Assembly (NCBI GenBank): GCA_020431945.1
Contig: JAGQHH010000278.1
Coordinates: forward strand, 1-25,082
Reading direction: 5' to 3'
DNA: 25,082 nucleotides
Origin: Cyanobacteria bacterium HKST-UBA02
Lineage (GTDB): Bacteria; Cyanobacteriota; Vampirovibrionia; Obscuribacterales; Obscuribacteraceae
Positions 16,291 to 24,740 of the stretch are shown piece by piece. The notes under the pieces are model-generated. The model was not told the DNA's origin, searched no databases, and saw only the letters and a program-made list of their open reading frames with translations. The stretch's first letter is position 1. Each line of letters starts with the position of its first letter. Made by a program: the position numbers and the translations under genes.

Positions 16291-17280
16291 ATGGCGCATT
16301 TAAAAGTAATAGAAGTGATTAAAGTGAACACCAGAATTCTGCCTGCCCTAGACCGATTCAACATCTACCAGAATGAGCGCTTTCCCCTCAGGCAATACGT
16401 GCCCCTGGTGGCAGCCTTCTCCTTCTCGGGGCTGGCGGTTTCTTTCATGGCCACCGGAGCTTCCGGAGCGGCGGTCACTCCTCATATGTTCCTGGTGGCT
16501 TTCGGTGTCTCGATTCTTCTTTTCGCCCAGCTCCGTATCTGCGACGAGTTCAAAGACCGGGAGACCGACGCCCTGCTCCACCCGGAAAGACCGGTGCCCC
16601 GGGGTCTGGTCTCCCTGAGCGAGCTCAGGACCCTGGCTCTCGCTTTCGCCGGTATGCAGATTGCCATGGCCCTGTCCCTCTCGGCGGCACTTCTAGGTCC
16701 CCTGCTCCTCTGCTATCTCTATATGACCCTGATGACCTTCGAGTTTTTCTGCCCGCGTTTTCTGAAAGCTCACCCGGCACTGTATATGGTGAGCCATATG
16801 CTGGTCCTCTTCTTCACGGATCTGTTCATCACCTCCTGCCACTGGCTGGTGGCAGGAACGGCACCGCCGCCTTCGCTTCTCTATTTTTTCGCCACCAGCT
16901 TCATGCTCGGTATAGTGATCGAAACAGGCAGAAAGATACGCGCTCCCGAAGAAGAAAGAGCAGGAGTCGAGACCTATAGCAGCCTCTGGGGTCCCGGCGG
17001 GGCGATGACGGTCTGGCTGGGAGCGGTCTCCGCCGCCACCGGTTTTGCCCTCAAGACCGCCTCTCTGACAGGACACACCCTGGTGACGGCAATGGTCATG
17101 GCTCCGGTTTTCCTCTTCTCGGCAAGAGCAGCCCTGGTCTATCTAGACCGGCGAACCTGCCGTTCGGCAAGAAGCATCGAGACGGCCTCTGGTCTTTTCA
17201 CCCTGATGACCTATCTGGCGGTGGGCTTCATCCCCTGCCTGCTCTCCATCATCACCACCACCCTGGAAGGCGCACTATGA
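16291..17280 (+). CDS. UbiA-superfamily membrane prenyltransferase-like protein
   Basis: 329 residues with about eight or nine hydrophobic segments. UbiA enzymes move a prenyl chain from its diphosphate to an acceptor inside the membrane. First Asp-rich motif: RICDEFKDRETD (82-93), where D85, D89 and D93 keep the usual spacing but Arg replaces the common Asn. It is followed by HPERPVPRGLVSL. The second motif is the variant ETGRKIRAPEEERAGVETYS (211-230), with a Glu pattern instead of the usual DxxD. The acceptor and donor are unknown. The ATG at 16291 lacks a good ribosome-binding site, and a GTG at 16324 is an alternative. It shares ATGA (17277-17280) with the next gene. Confidence 0.82.
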   Translation: MAHLKVIEVIKVNTRILPALDRFNIYQNERFPLRQYVPLVAAFSFSGLAVSFMATGASGAAVTPHMFLVAFGVSILLFAQLRICDEFKDRETDALLHPERPVPRGLVSLSELRTLALAFAGMQIAMALSLSAALLGPLLLCYLYMTLMTFEFFCPRFLKAHPALYMVSHMLVLFFTDLFITSCHWLVAGTAPPPSLLYFFATSFMLGIVIETGRKIRAPEEERAGVETYSSLWGPGGAMTVWLGAVSAATGFALKTASLTGHTLVTAMVMAPVFLFSARAALVYLDRRTCRSARSIETASGLFTLMTYLAVGFIPCLLSIITTTLEGAL

Positions 17281-19757
17281 AAAGCGTAATAGTCATCGAT
17301 AAAAACAGAAACGACCTGGGAGCCAAAGCCGGTAATCTCGCCATTCTCGAGCAAAACGGCTTCCCTGTCCCGGCATGGTTCGCCATCGTTCCGGGTCCTG
17401 AAAACAGCACCCTGGAGCTGGGCACCAGAGATCGCTGGCGCCTGCGCCGGGCTCTGCGCAGCCTGCCGGCAGGACGGCTGGCGGTGCGCAGCTCCAGCCG
17501 CGAGGAAGACGGAGCCAGCTATTCATTTGCCGGACAGTTCGAGACCAGGCTGAATGTCGAGCCCGGAGATCTGATGCAGGCAGCCCGGGCCGTGATCGCT
17601 TCGGGCAGCTCCGGCAGAGCCGAGGCCTATCGCAAGCTCAACAGAATCGATAACACACCGAATACACCTCCGGCAGTAATAGTGCAGACCATGCTCGACC
17701 CGCGCTTCGCCGGTGTCGCTTTCGGTGCCTGCCCGATAAGCGGCGATCGGGACAAGATCGTCATCGCGGCGGTTCCGGGCCTGGCGGATTCTCTTGTAAG
17801 CGGTCAGCAGTCAGCCAGTGAATACAGCCTCCGGGACGGAGCCGTGGAAGTCCGGGGTGAAGACATCCTCGCTGGAGATCAGCTCGCTGCCATAGCGGAG
17901 CTCACAAAAAATGCCGGGGCCTTATTCGGCTCGCCCCAGGACATCGAGTGGGCCATCGCAGGCGACAGGCTCTATATCCTCCAGGCTAGACCGATCACTA
18001 CTCTTGCCAGAAAGACCGGCATCGATATCTGGGACAACAGCAATATCGCCGAGAGCTATCCAGGAGTAACCACCCCTCTGACTTTCTCCCTGGCCCGCAC
18101 CGCCTACCAGAATGTCTACGAGCAATTCGCCCTTATCATGGGCGTGCCGAAAAGCAAGATCGAGAATAACGGCAGAATTTTCTCGCGGATGATCGGTTTT
18201 CCAAGGGGCAGGATCTATTACAACCTCCTCAACTGGTATCGACTCCTGGCCATGTTCCCGGGCTATAGAAGCAACCGTCTTTTCATGGAACAGATGATGG
18301 GAGTGAAAGAAAGCCTCGATAGAGATCTAGTCGAAGAAGATTCGGAAGAGAAAGAGCAATCGATATTTCTTGATAGAATTCGCCTTGTCATTGCCTGCTT
18401 CGGGCTCCTGATCAATCTCTTCACTCTCGAGCGCCGCACCGCTCGATTCAAGACTCGTCTCGAGCGGGCCCTGGAAAAGACCTCCGAGCTCGATAGAATG
18501 AATATCTTCGAGCTGGCTGCCGTCTATCGCAAGCTCGAGTCGGACCTGCTCCGCCAGTGGGACGCGCCAATCATCAACGACTTTTTCGCCATGATCGCTT
18601 TCGGTATGCTCCGGGCGCTCTGCACACGCTTTATCGATACGGACGGCATCCACAACGAGCTTCTCTGTGACGAGACCGGCATAATCTCCACCGAGCCCGC
18701 CCGTCGCATCGAAGCGATAGCCGCCCTGGCAGTCCGGGAGAATCTCACCGGCACGCTTGCCACCATGGACCGGGCCGGCCTCTATGCCCTGGACGAGAGC
18801 CTCGCCACCCGGGCCGCCATTCTCGAATATCTGGCAGTCTTCGGGGACCGGACCACCGGCGAGCTCAAGCTCGAGACCCGGACGCTGAACGACAATCCCG
18901 TGCCTCTACTGAAGAGCATCGCCCGCAGTGCCGCCCGCCTGAAGAGCAAGACTGCTGTGCCGGCGGAAAGATCGAGCTCCCGGGCGCGCCGCCAGGCCGC
19001 CGAGGCGCTCGTCGCTTCCAGGCTGAAAAGAAGGCCTCTGACAAAAATGATCTTCAACCTGGTTCTCGAAGCTGCCCGAAAATATATAGCCCGCAGAGAG
19101 AACCTCCGCTTCGAGCGCACCCGGGTCTTCGGAGCGGTGCGCCGGATCTTCCTTGCCCTGGGCGAGCGCCTCTCCCGGGAAGGCAGGATTCATGAGCCTC
19201 AAGACATTTTCTATCTGGAGATCGAAGAGGTTCTGCGCTTCATCGAAGGCACCGCTACCATTACCGATCTGGCGGGTCTGAGCCGGCTGCGCCGCGATCA
19301 GTTCGCAATTTACGAGAATGAGCCGCCCATGCCTGATCGTTTCGTCACCGATAGAAAAGACTCTTTCAGCTTCGAGCCCGGGCAGTCCATGGTCCGGAAA
19401 GGCGAGCACACCGTCGAGAAAGATTGTCTTGAGGGCACAGGCTGCTGCCCGGGGATAGTCACAGGCCGCGTCCTTGTTGTGGAGGATCCCGAAGAGGTGA
19501 CATCGGATGACTTCGATATTCTCGTGGCCCGTCGAACGGATCCGGGCTGGATCACCCTTATCGCCCAGGCAAGAGCCGTGGTGGTGGAATATGGCAGCCT
19601 CCTCTCTCATACGGCCATAGTGGCCAGGGAACTCGGCATCCCCACCGTCGTCTGCGTGGAAAGTGCCATGACCTGTCTGCGCACTGGCGACCTTGTAAGA
19701 GTGGACGGCCGCGAAGGCACCGTTCAAAAACTGGAAACCATGGAAAAGGCAGCGTGA
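17277..19757 (+). CDS. PEP-synthase / rifampin-phosphotransferase-like dikinase
   Basis: 826 residues. The N-terminal PPDK-type ATP-binding domain shows KAGNLAILEQNGFPVP (17-32), AVRSSSREEDGASYSFAGQF (69-88) and GSPQDIEWAI...LQARPIT (218-241). A middle region begins with NIAESYPGVTTPLTFS. A C-terminal swivelling phosphohistidine domain starts near 718 and has SLLSHTAIVARELGIP, with catalytic His778. No PEP/pyruvate TIM barrel is present. This order (ATP-grasp, variable middle, His domain last) is that of rifampin phosphotransferase and similar AMP-forming dikinases, not PPDK itself. The family transfers the beta-phosphate of ATP through the His to a substrate bound by the middle region. Its setting suggests a lipid-pathway substrate, which is inference. 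It shares GTGA with the next gene. Confidence 0.85.
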   Translation: MKSVIVIDKNRNDLGAKAGNLAILEQNGFPVPAWFAIVPGPENSTLELGTRDRWRLRRALRSLPAGRLAVRSSSREEDGASYSFAGQFETRLNVEPGDLMQAARAVIASGSSGRAEAYRKLNRIDNTPNTPPAVIVQTMLDPRFAGVAFGACPISGDRDKIVIAAVPGLADSLVSGQQSASEYSLRDGAVEVRGEDILAGDQLAAIAELTKNAGALFGSPQDIEWAIAGDRLYILQARPITTLARKTGIDIWDNSNIAESYPGVTTPLTFSLARTAYQNVYEQFALIMGVPKSKIENNGRIFSRMIGFPRGRIYYNLLNWYRLLAMFPGYRSNRLFMEQMMGVKESLDRDLVEEDSEEKEQSIFLDRIRLVIACFGLLINLFTLERRTARFKTRLERALEKTSELDRMNIFELAAVYRKLESDLLRQWDAPIINDFFAMIAFGMLRALCTRFIDTDGIHNELLCDETGIISTEPARRIEAIAALAVRENLTGTLATMDRAGLYALDESLATRAAILEYLAVFGDRTTGELKLETRTLNDNPVPLLKSIARSAARLKSKTAVPAERSSSRARRQAAEALVASRLKRRPLTKMIFNLVLEAARKYIARRENLRFERTRVFGAVRRIFLALGERLSREGRIHEPQDIFYLEIEEVLRFIEGTATITDLAGLSRLRRDQFAIYENEPPMPDRFVTDRKDSFSFEPGQSMVRKGEHTVEKDCLEGTGCCPGIVTGRVLVVEDPEEVTSDDFDILVARRTDPGWITLIAQARAVVVEYGSLLSHTAIVARELGIPTVVCVESAMTCLRTGDLVRVDGREGTVQKLETMEKAA

Positions 19758-20890
19758 GAATCATGATCGAAACTTCTGAAATACAAAATAGAGCCGACTT
19801 CACCTTCATCCGCTATGCCCAGTGCTGGGAAGATACCGAAGTAGTGCTCGACGCTCTCGCGATCCGGCCCGGTGACACCTGTCTTTCCATCGCCTCCGCC
19901 GGAGACAACTCCCTGGCGCTTCTCAGCCGCGGTCCTGAGAAAGTGATCGCCATCGATCTCAATCCCGCCCAGCTCTATCTCACCGAACTGAAAGCCCGAG
20001 CCATAGAGCATCTCAGCTATGAGCAGGTGCTCTGTCTATTCGGCTATCAGCGCAGCGAAGACGAAGGTCTGGCTCCCCGGTATGTTTTCGACCTGGTGAG
20101 CCCGCACCTGAGCGAGGCCGCCCGGGACTTTTTCCAGAGCAATGAGAGCGCCATCGAATCCGGTATCGCAGGAAGCGGAAAATTCGAGCGCTACTTCGCC
20201 ATCTTTCGCGAGATCCTCCTGCCCCTGGCTCATTGCAAGAAAACCATCGAGGACCTTCTCCGCCCGGGCAAGAGCCTCATGGAGCGCCGGGAGTTCTACG
20301 AGAAGCGTTTCATGACCTGGCGCTTTCGCCTGCTCCTGTCGATTTTCTTCTCGAACACCGTCATGGGAGCCCTCGGCAGAGACCCGTCCTTTTTCAAATA
20401 TGTCGACTCGAGCCTTCCGGACTTCTTGCGGGGCTCCATCGAGCATGCACTGGTAGAGCAAGACCCGTCCCAGAATCCCTATCTGAGCTATATCCTCCGG
20501 GGCAGATTCGGCGATGTCCTGCCTTTCTGGCTTCAGAAAAAGAATTATGAGGCGATAAAAAGAAATATAAAACGTCTGATCATCAAGAGAGCCTCTCTGG
20601 AAGACTTTCTGATGAGCTACCCGGTATCGGCCAGAGCCATCGACTGCTTCAACTTGAGCGACATCTTCGAGTATATGTCCGAGGACTCTTACCGGCAGGC
20701 CCTGGCCCTTATCCAGACCCGCTCGGCGAAGGGCGCCCGGCTTGCTTACTGGAACATGCTGGTGAGCCGCCATACCGAAGCCGGCTATGATCTGGCCATC
20801 AGAGCCAGAGAGACTGAATCCCGGGATCTCTACAGAAAGAATCGGACCTTCTTCTATACAGACTTCGTTCTCGAAGAAGTGGCGGCATGA
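19754..20890 (+). CDS. DUF3419/BtaA-like 3-amino-3-carboxypropyl transferase
   Basis: 378 residues. BtaA moves the 3-amino-3-carboxypropyl group of S-adenosylmethionine onto diacylglycerol to give a homoserine lipid. Visible signs: RYAQCWEDTEVV (20-31), the SAM-fold glycine region LSIASAGDNSLALLSRG (44-60), the acidic strand end VIAIDLNPAQL (64-74), and later FNLSDIFEYMS and ARLAYWNMLVSR, all typical of the family. It starts at the GTG at 19754 overlapping the previous stop; an ATG at 19763 is possible. No BtaB methyltransferase is in the cluster, so a trimethylated betaine lipid (DGTS) is not implied. The real acceptor may differ from diacylglycerol. Confidence 0.85.
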   Translation: MRIMIETSEIQNRADFTFIRYAQCWEDTEVVLDALAIRPGDTCLSIASAGDNSLALLSRGPEKVIAIDLNPAQLYLTELKARAIEHLSYEQVLCLFGYQRSEDEGLAPRYVFDLVSPHLSEAARDFFQSNESAIESGIAGSGKFERYFAIFREILLPLAHCKKTIEDLLRPGKSLMERREFYEKRFMTWRFRLLLSIFFSNTVMGALGRDPSFFKYVDSSLPDFLRGSIEHALVEQDPSQNPYLSYILRGRFGDVLPFWLQKKNYEAIKRNIKRLIIKRASLEDFLMSYPVSARAIDCFNLSDIFEYMSEDSYRQALALIQTRSAKGARLAYWNMLVSRHTEAGYDLAIRARETESRDLYRKNRTFFYTDFVLEEVAA

Positions 20891-22203
20891 CCGGCGCTTT
20901 AACAGCGATGTCTCTGGTGATGGCCGCCCTGGTGTCGGTGATCCACTTTCTCTCGGGTCTTCGCAAAGACGACGGGAGCAATTCGGAGAGCATCAGAAAG
21001 ACCCTTCATATCTTCATGGGCACCCTCACCCTGAGCTTTCCCTGGATCTTCCAGGCGCCCTGGCCGGTGGTCACTCTCTCGATCTTCGCCAGCCTCTTCA
21101 TCTGTCTGGTGAAAGTATCGAATATGAAAGCCTGGGCACCGGTGGTCTGTGCCCGGGGGCGGTCTTCCATAGGCGAGATCTGTTTTCCCCTTGCCGTGGG
21201 GCTGGTCTTTCTCCTTGCCGGAGGCGACCGGTCTCTCTATATGATCCCGGTGGCTATACTTACTTTCGCCGACGCAGGCTCGGCTCTCATCGGCATGCGT
21301 TTCGGACGGCGCCGCTTCCACACCGCAGACGGTATCAAGACCACCGAAGGCAGTCTCGCCTTCGCCCTTATCGCTTTTGTCGTCACCACAATTATTCTAT
21401 CCCTCACTGCAGGTCCCCTGCCTGCGGCGCAGTGCCTTGCCCTTGCCGGGATAGTGGCGCTCATCGCCATGCTGTTCGAAGCGATCTCCTGGAAGGGGCT
21501 CGATAATCTCCTCGTACCCCTGGGCAGCTATCTCGCCCTCGAGACACATATGAGCCTGCCCGCCGGGGACCTGGGCATGCGCATGCTCATTCTTGTCGGC
21601 CTCGCTTCTGCCATCATCTTCGCCCGCCGGAAAACCACCCTCAACGGCAGCGCCATCGCCGGAGTGGCTCTTTTCTGCTATTTCGCCTGGATTCTTGGCG
21701 GACCGCTCTGGGCTCTCAGCCCGGTGCTTCTCTATGGCGGCTACCGGATTCTCTTGCCGGCCCGTTATCGCGATCTGAGAAGCAGCCATTCTATATATGC
21801 CGTCATCTCGGTGGCATCGGCAGGAATCGTCTGGCTTCTTTTCTCGAGCCGCTCTCAAGACTTCATCTTTCCCTATACCCTCACTTTCGCCGGTCATGCC
21901 GCCATCATAGCCATAGCCCATATGCGCTTTTCAGGCATAGACAGGCCCCATGTCCATGCGATAGTGCTTGCCACCATGAAAGCCTGGTGTCTTCTCTGTC
22001 TTCCATTTCTCTTGCTCTACAAAGATACGAAAATGATCATGCTGGTGCTCTTTCTGGCGCCCATAGCCATCGGCGCCCCGGCCTTTCTCTTCTACCTGGT
22101 TAACACCAGACACAGGGCTCCGGCCACCCGATCCACCCGCTGGATAAAACAGGCGCTCTTTGCCGCCATGGCTTCGGTCCTGGGCTTTCTGGCCATTCTC
22201 TGA
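20887..22203 (+). CDS. Dolichol/phytol-kinase-like membrane protein with extra C-terminal half
   Basis: 438 residues, very hydrophobic. Residues 1-215 match CTP-dependent lipid kinases (dolichol kinase, VTE5 phytol kinase, DGK1): RKTLHIFMGT (37-46), GRSSIGEICFPLA (91-103), DAGSALIGMRFG (129-140), KTTEGSLAF (151-159) and the ending E198...GLDNLLVPL. These phosphorylate lipid alcohols in the membrane. Residues 230-438 form a second membrane domain. Parts of it (ARRKTTLNGSAIAGV, then RDLRSSHSIYAVISV) recall the DUF92/VTE6 family by memory, but the family's DTWASEIG-type motif is absent. The start shares ATGA with the previous gene, and its stop touches the next ATG (TGAATG). Confidence 0.8.
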   Translation: MTGALTAMSLVMAALVSVIHFLSGLRKDDGSNSESIRKTLHIFMGTLTLSFPWIFQAPWPVVTLSIFASLFICLVKVSNMKAWAPVVCARGRSSIGEICFPLAVGLVFLLAGGDRSLYMIPVAILTFADAGSALIGMRFGRRRFHTADGIKTTEGSLAFALIAFVVTTIILSLTAGPLPAAQCLALAGIVALIAMLFEAISWKGLDNLLVPLGSYLALETHMSLPAGDLGMRMLILVGLASAIIFARRKTTLNGSAIAGVALFCYFAWILGGPLWALSPVLLYGGYRILLPARYRDLRSSHSIYAVISVASAGIVWLLFSSRSQDFIFPYTLTFAGHAAIIAIAHMRFSGIDRPHVHAIVLATMKAWCLLCLPFLLLYKDTKMIMLVLFLAPIAIGAPAFLFYLVNTRHRAPATRSTRWIKQALFAAMASVLGFLAIL

Positions 22204-23175
22204 ATGGTTGCTGAACAGTTTTCGAACTGCTTCTCCCGGGCACTACCGGGGGCGACAGTACGTCAGACTGTTCATATGAACTACAAGAACACACCTGATT
22301 TCGAAATGATCGCCACCGACCAGAATGGCTTCGAGGTGGGCGGCTTCTCCCTCTGGTACAGCGACACTCCCACCCTCGAAGGACGCCGGGTTGGGATACT
22401 GGGCGACTACCGGGCCAGGGACGCCGCCACCGGGGTGGAGCTTCTCCACAGCGCCTGCGCCAGATTCGAAGAGCTGGGGATCAAGACCGTGGTGGGTCCC
22501 ATGAACGGCAGCACCTGGAACCAGTATCGTCTCACCACCGACGGCTTCGATAGCCCGCCTTTTGCCCTGGAGTCCCTCACCCCGAAAGAATATGTCCGAC
22601 ATTTCGAGGCCGCCGGTTTCAGCCCCATCGCCTCTTATGCCTCCGCCATCGTCGACACACGAAGAGACTTCGACCGGAGCGGAGAAGCCAGGAAGAGAAC
22701 AAAAGAGCGAGGCTTCCAGATCAGGTCCTTTCGAAAAGACCGATCAGGAGAAGAGCTCGCCGGTATGTACAGGATTGCCATCGACTCCTTCAAAGACAAC
22801 TTCCTCTACAGTCCAATCAATGAAGATCAGTTCAATTCAATGTACGAGCCCCTGGTACAGTCCATAGACGAGCGCCTGGTCTTCATCGCCGAGAAAGACG
22901 GCGAGATGGCAGGCTTTCTATTCGCCCTGCCCAACAAGCTCCTGGCCCGGGGTCGGGACGATACTGTCGTGATCAAGACCCTGGCTCGTCTGACAGGCGA
23001 CTCTTACAGAGGTCTGGGACTGGCCCTGGTCTCAGCCTGTCACGAGAAAGCCGGTGAGCTTGGCTATAAAAAAATCATCCATGCTTTGTACAAAGACGAC
23101 AATCGCTCCGGCACATTCAGCGCCGATGCCAGCCTTCTTCGTCGTTATGCGCTTTTCGGCAGGAATGCGGCATGA
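22204..23175 (+). CDS. GNAT-fold acyltransferase
   Basis: 323 residues. The C-terminal half has the GNAT pattern: a strand pair EKDGEMAGFLFALPN (230-244), the acyl-CoA loop region GDSYRGLGLALVSACHEKA (265-283), and a late N...RRYALFGR stretch. The N-terminal half carries VGPMNGSTWNQYRL (97-110) and TPKEYVRHFEAAGF, so the protein may be a tandem or extended GNAT. The substrate is unknown. It starts directly after the previous stop and shares ATGA with the acyl-ligase gene. The pairing suggests the ligase makes the activated acyl donor and this enzyme transfers it, perhaps to the amine left by the BtaA-like step; that is inference. Confidence 0.8.
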   Translation: MVAEQFSNCFSRALPGATVRQTVHMNYKNTPDFEMIATDQNGFEVGGFSLWYSDTPTLEGRRVGILGDYRARDAATGVELLHSACARFEELGIKTVVGPMNGSTWNQYRLTTDGFDSPPFALESLTPKEYVRHFEAAGFSPIASYASAIVDTRRDFDRSGEARKRTKERGFQIRSFRKDRSGEELAGMYRIAIDSFKDNFLYSPINEDQFNSMYEPLVQSIDERLVFIAEKDGEMAGFLFALPNKLLARGRDDTVVIKTLARLTGDSYRGLGLALVSACHEKAGELGYKKIIHALYKDDNRSGTFSADASLLRRYALFGRNAA

Positions 23176-24740
23176 AGAATATGGACATGAAAAACAACAT
23201 CTACGAAATTCTCGAGAAACGAGCCCGGCTCCATCCGGATAGACCGGCATTCCTGAGAGTGGACGGCTATGCGGTCCGGAGCCTTAGCTATCGAGAGCTC
23301 CTGCTCGCAGTCCAGGAAAGAGCATGCCGCCTGCGCGATACCGGTATCGAAGCCGGTGACACGGTGCTGATTCTGGAGACAATGAAAGCCAGTCTCTATA
23401 TCTCCATCATGGCAGTCACCGCTCTTGGTGCCAGGGCGCTTTTCGTCGACCTGACAGCCGGGACATCAGCCCTGGAGCAAGCCGTCACCCGCCTCAGTCC
23501 GAAGATGGTAATGGCTTCCGGCAGGGGTGTCCTCCTTCTACTCTCCAGGCAGCTCACCCCGGTTCCGATAAAGCTCCTCTCCCGGGTGCACCTGAAAGGA
23601 AAGAGCACGAGCGACTTCGAGCCCGCCGCTGTGGCAGCGGACGACCCGGCTATCATCACCTTCACCTCGGGAACCGGTGGCGCTCCTAAAATCATCGCCC
23701 GCTCCCACGGTTTTCTCCGCACCCAGTTCGAGATCCTGGGCGAAAGCCTCGGGATAAAAGAAGAAGCAATCGAGCTTACCTGCCTGCCCATGTTCGTCCT
23801 GGCCAATCTGGCCGCCGGTGCCACCACTGTCCTCTCGAGAGCCGATCTCACCGCCCCGGCCAGAGCGAGAATCAAGACCATCGTCAGAGAAATAGAAGCA
23901 AGCGGAGCCGGAAGGCTCCTCGCTTCGCCCAGCCTGGTGGACCGCCTGGCAAAAGATCTCCTGGTCAGAAAGAAGTCGCTTCCTTCCCTGAAAACAATCC
24001 ATACCGGAGGCGGTCTCGTCAGCACAGCCCTGGTGGACAGAGTAGAAAGAGCCCTGCCCGCCTGTGATCTGGTGACGGTCTATGGAAGCAGCGAAGCTGA
24101 GCCGATCTGTCATATCGCTAGCAGCCAGGTCTCAGACAGGGACCGGCTGGTCATGGAACGGGGCGGCGGGCGGCTTGCGGGAGAGCCGCTAACCGATATC
24201 ATCATAGTCCCACAAGAAGAGCAGGAACTATCTCAGGACCCCGGGCGCCTCCTTCTCGAGAGCGCTACCGGAAGAACCGATATAGTCACCGGAGAGATTC
24301 TGGTTTCAGGCGATCATGTGGTGAAAGGCTATCTCGATCACGCTGCCGAAAAGAAAACAAAGGTCAGGATAGACGGAAAGGTCTGGCACCGCACCGGAGA
24401 TACCGGCTATCTAGACCACCGGGGACGTCTCTGGCTCACCGGCAGACTGGGTGGAAACGGCGAATATACAGACTTCTCATCGAGCCTGGAGCTTGTCGCT
24501 CTTGCCCAGCCGGGTGTGACAAGGGCAGCTTATCTGGGCGGCAGCAAGGCCACCCTCTTCATCGAGGTGGAGCCGGGAGCCAGGGTCCCCGGGATTGCCG
24601 TAGCCGGTGTCAGGATTGTGGTCGTTCCGGCGATTCCGGTAGACCGGCGGCACAACACCAAAGTGCTCTATAACAAGATCAGCACCGCTGGTGATATCAG
24701 AATAGAATTGCGGGCCGGGCTCAGGACTCGAGCTGGGTGA
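23172..24740 (+). CDS. AMP-forming acyl-CoA ligase-like (ANL superfamily)
   Basis: 522 residues. The motifs are in order: ATP/phosphate loop TFTSGTGGAPK (163-173), VYGSSEAEP (303-311), HRTGDTGYLD (406-415), GRLWLTGR (418-425) and the C-terminal catalytic Lys497 in DRRHNTKVLYN. It should activate a carboxylic acid as acyl-AMP and may pass it to CoA or another acceptor. The SSEAEP variant is shared with some fatty-acyl and OleC-like ligases rather than amino-acid adenylating domains, so a fatty or lipid acid is likely. There is no carrier-protein domain. The last 20 bases overlap the convergent gene at 24721. Confidence 0.87.
   Translation: MKNMDMKNNIYEILEKRARLHPDRPAFLRVDGYAVRSLSYRELLLAVQERACRLRDTGIEAGDTVLILETMKASLYISIMAVTALGARALFVDLTAGTSALEQAVTRLSPKMVMASGRGVLLLLSRQLTPVPIKLLSRVHLKGKSTSDFEPAAVAADDPAIITFTSGTGGAPKIIARSHGFLRTQFEILGESLGIKEEAIELTCLPMFVLANLAAGATTVLSRADLTAPARARIKTIVREIEASGAGRLLASPSLVDRLAKDLLVRKKSLPSLKTIHTGGGLVSTALVDRVERALPACDLVTVYGSSEAEPICHIASSQVSDRDRLVMERGGGRLAGEPLTDIIIVPQEEQELSQDPGRLLLESATGRTDIVTGEILVSGDHVVKGYLDHAAEKKTKVRIDGKVWHRTGDTGYLDHRGRLWLTGRLGGNGEYTDFSSSLELVALAQPGVTRAAYLGGSKATLFIEVEPGARVPGIAVAGVRIVVVPAIPVDRRHNTKVLYNKISTAGDIRIELRAGLRTRAG

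Noticed and set aside
17277..19757. Calling the dikinase a gluconeogenic PEP synthase
   Set aside because: Its domain order matches rifampin-phosphotransferase-like proteins, the pyruvate barrel is not visible, and the gene is locked in a lipid cluster.
19754..20890. Calling the cluster a DGTS betaine-lipid locus
   Set aside because: There is no BtaB methyltransferase, and the other genes are not part of known DGTS synthesis.
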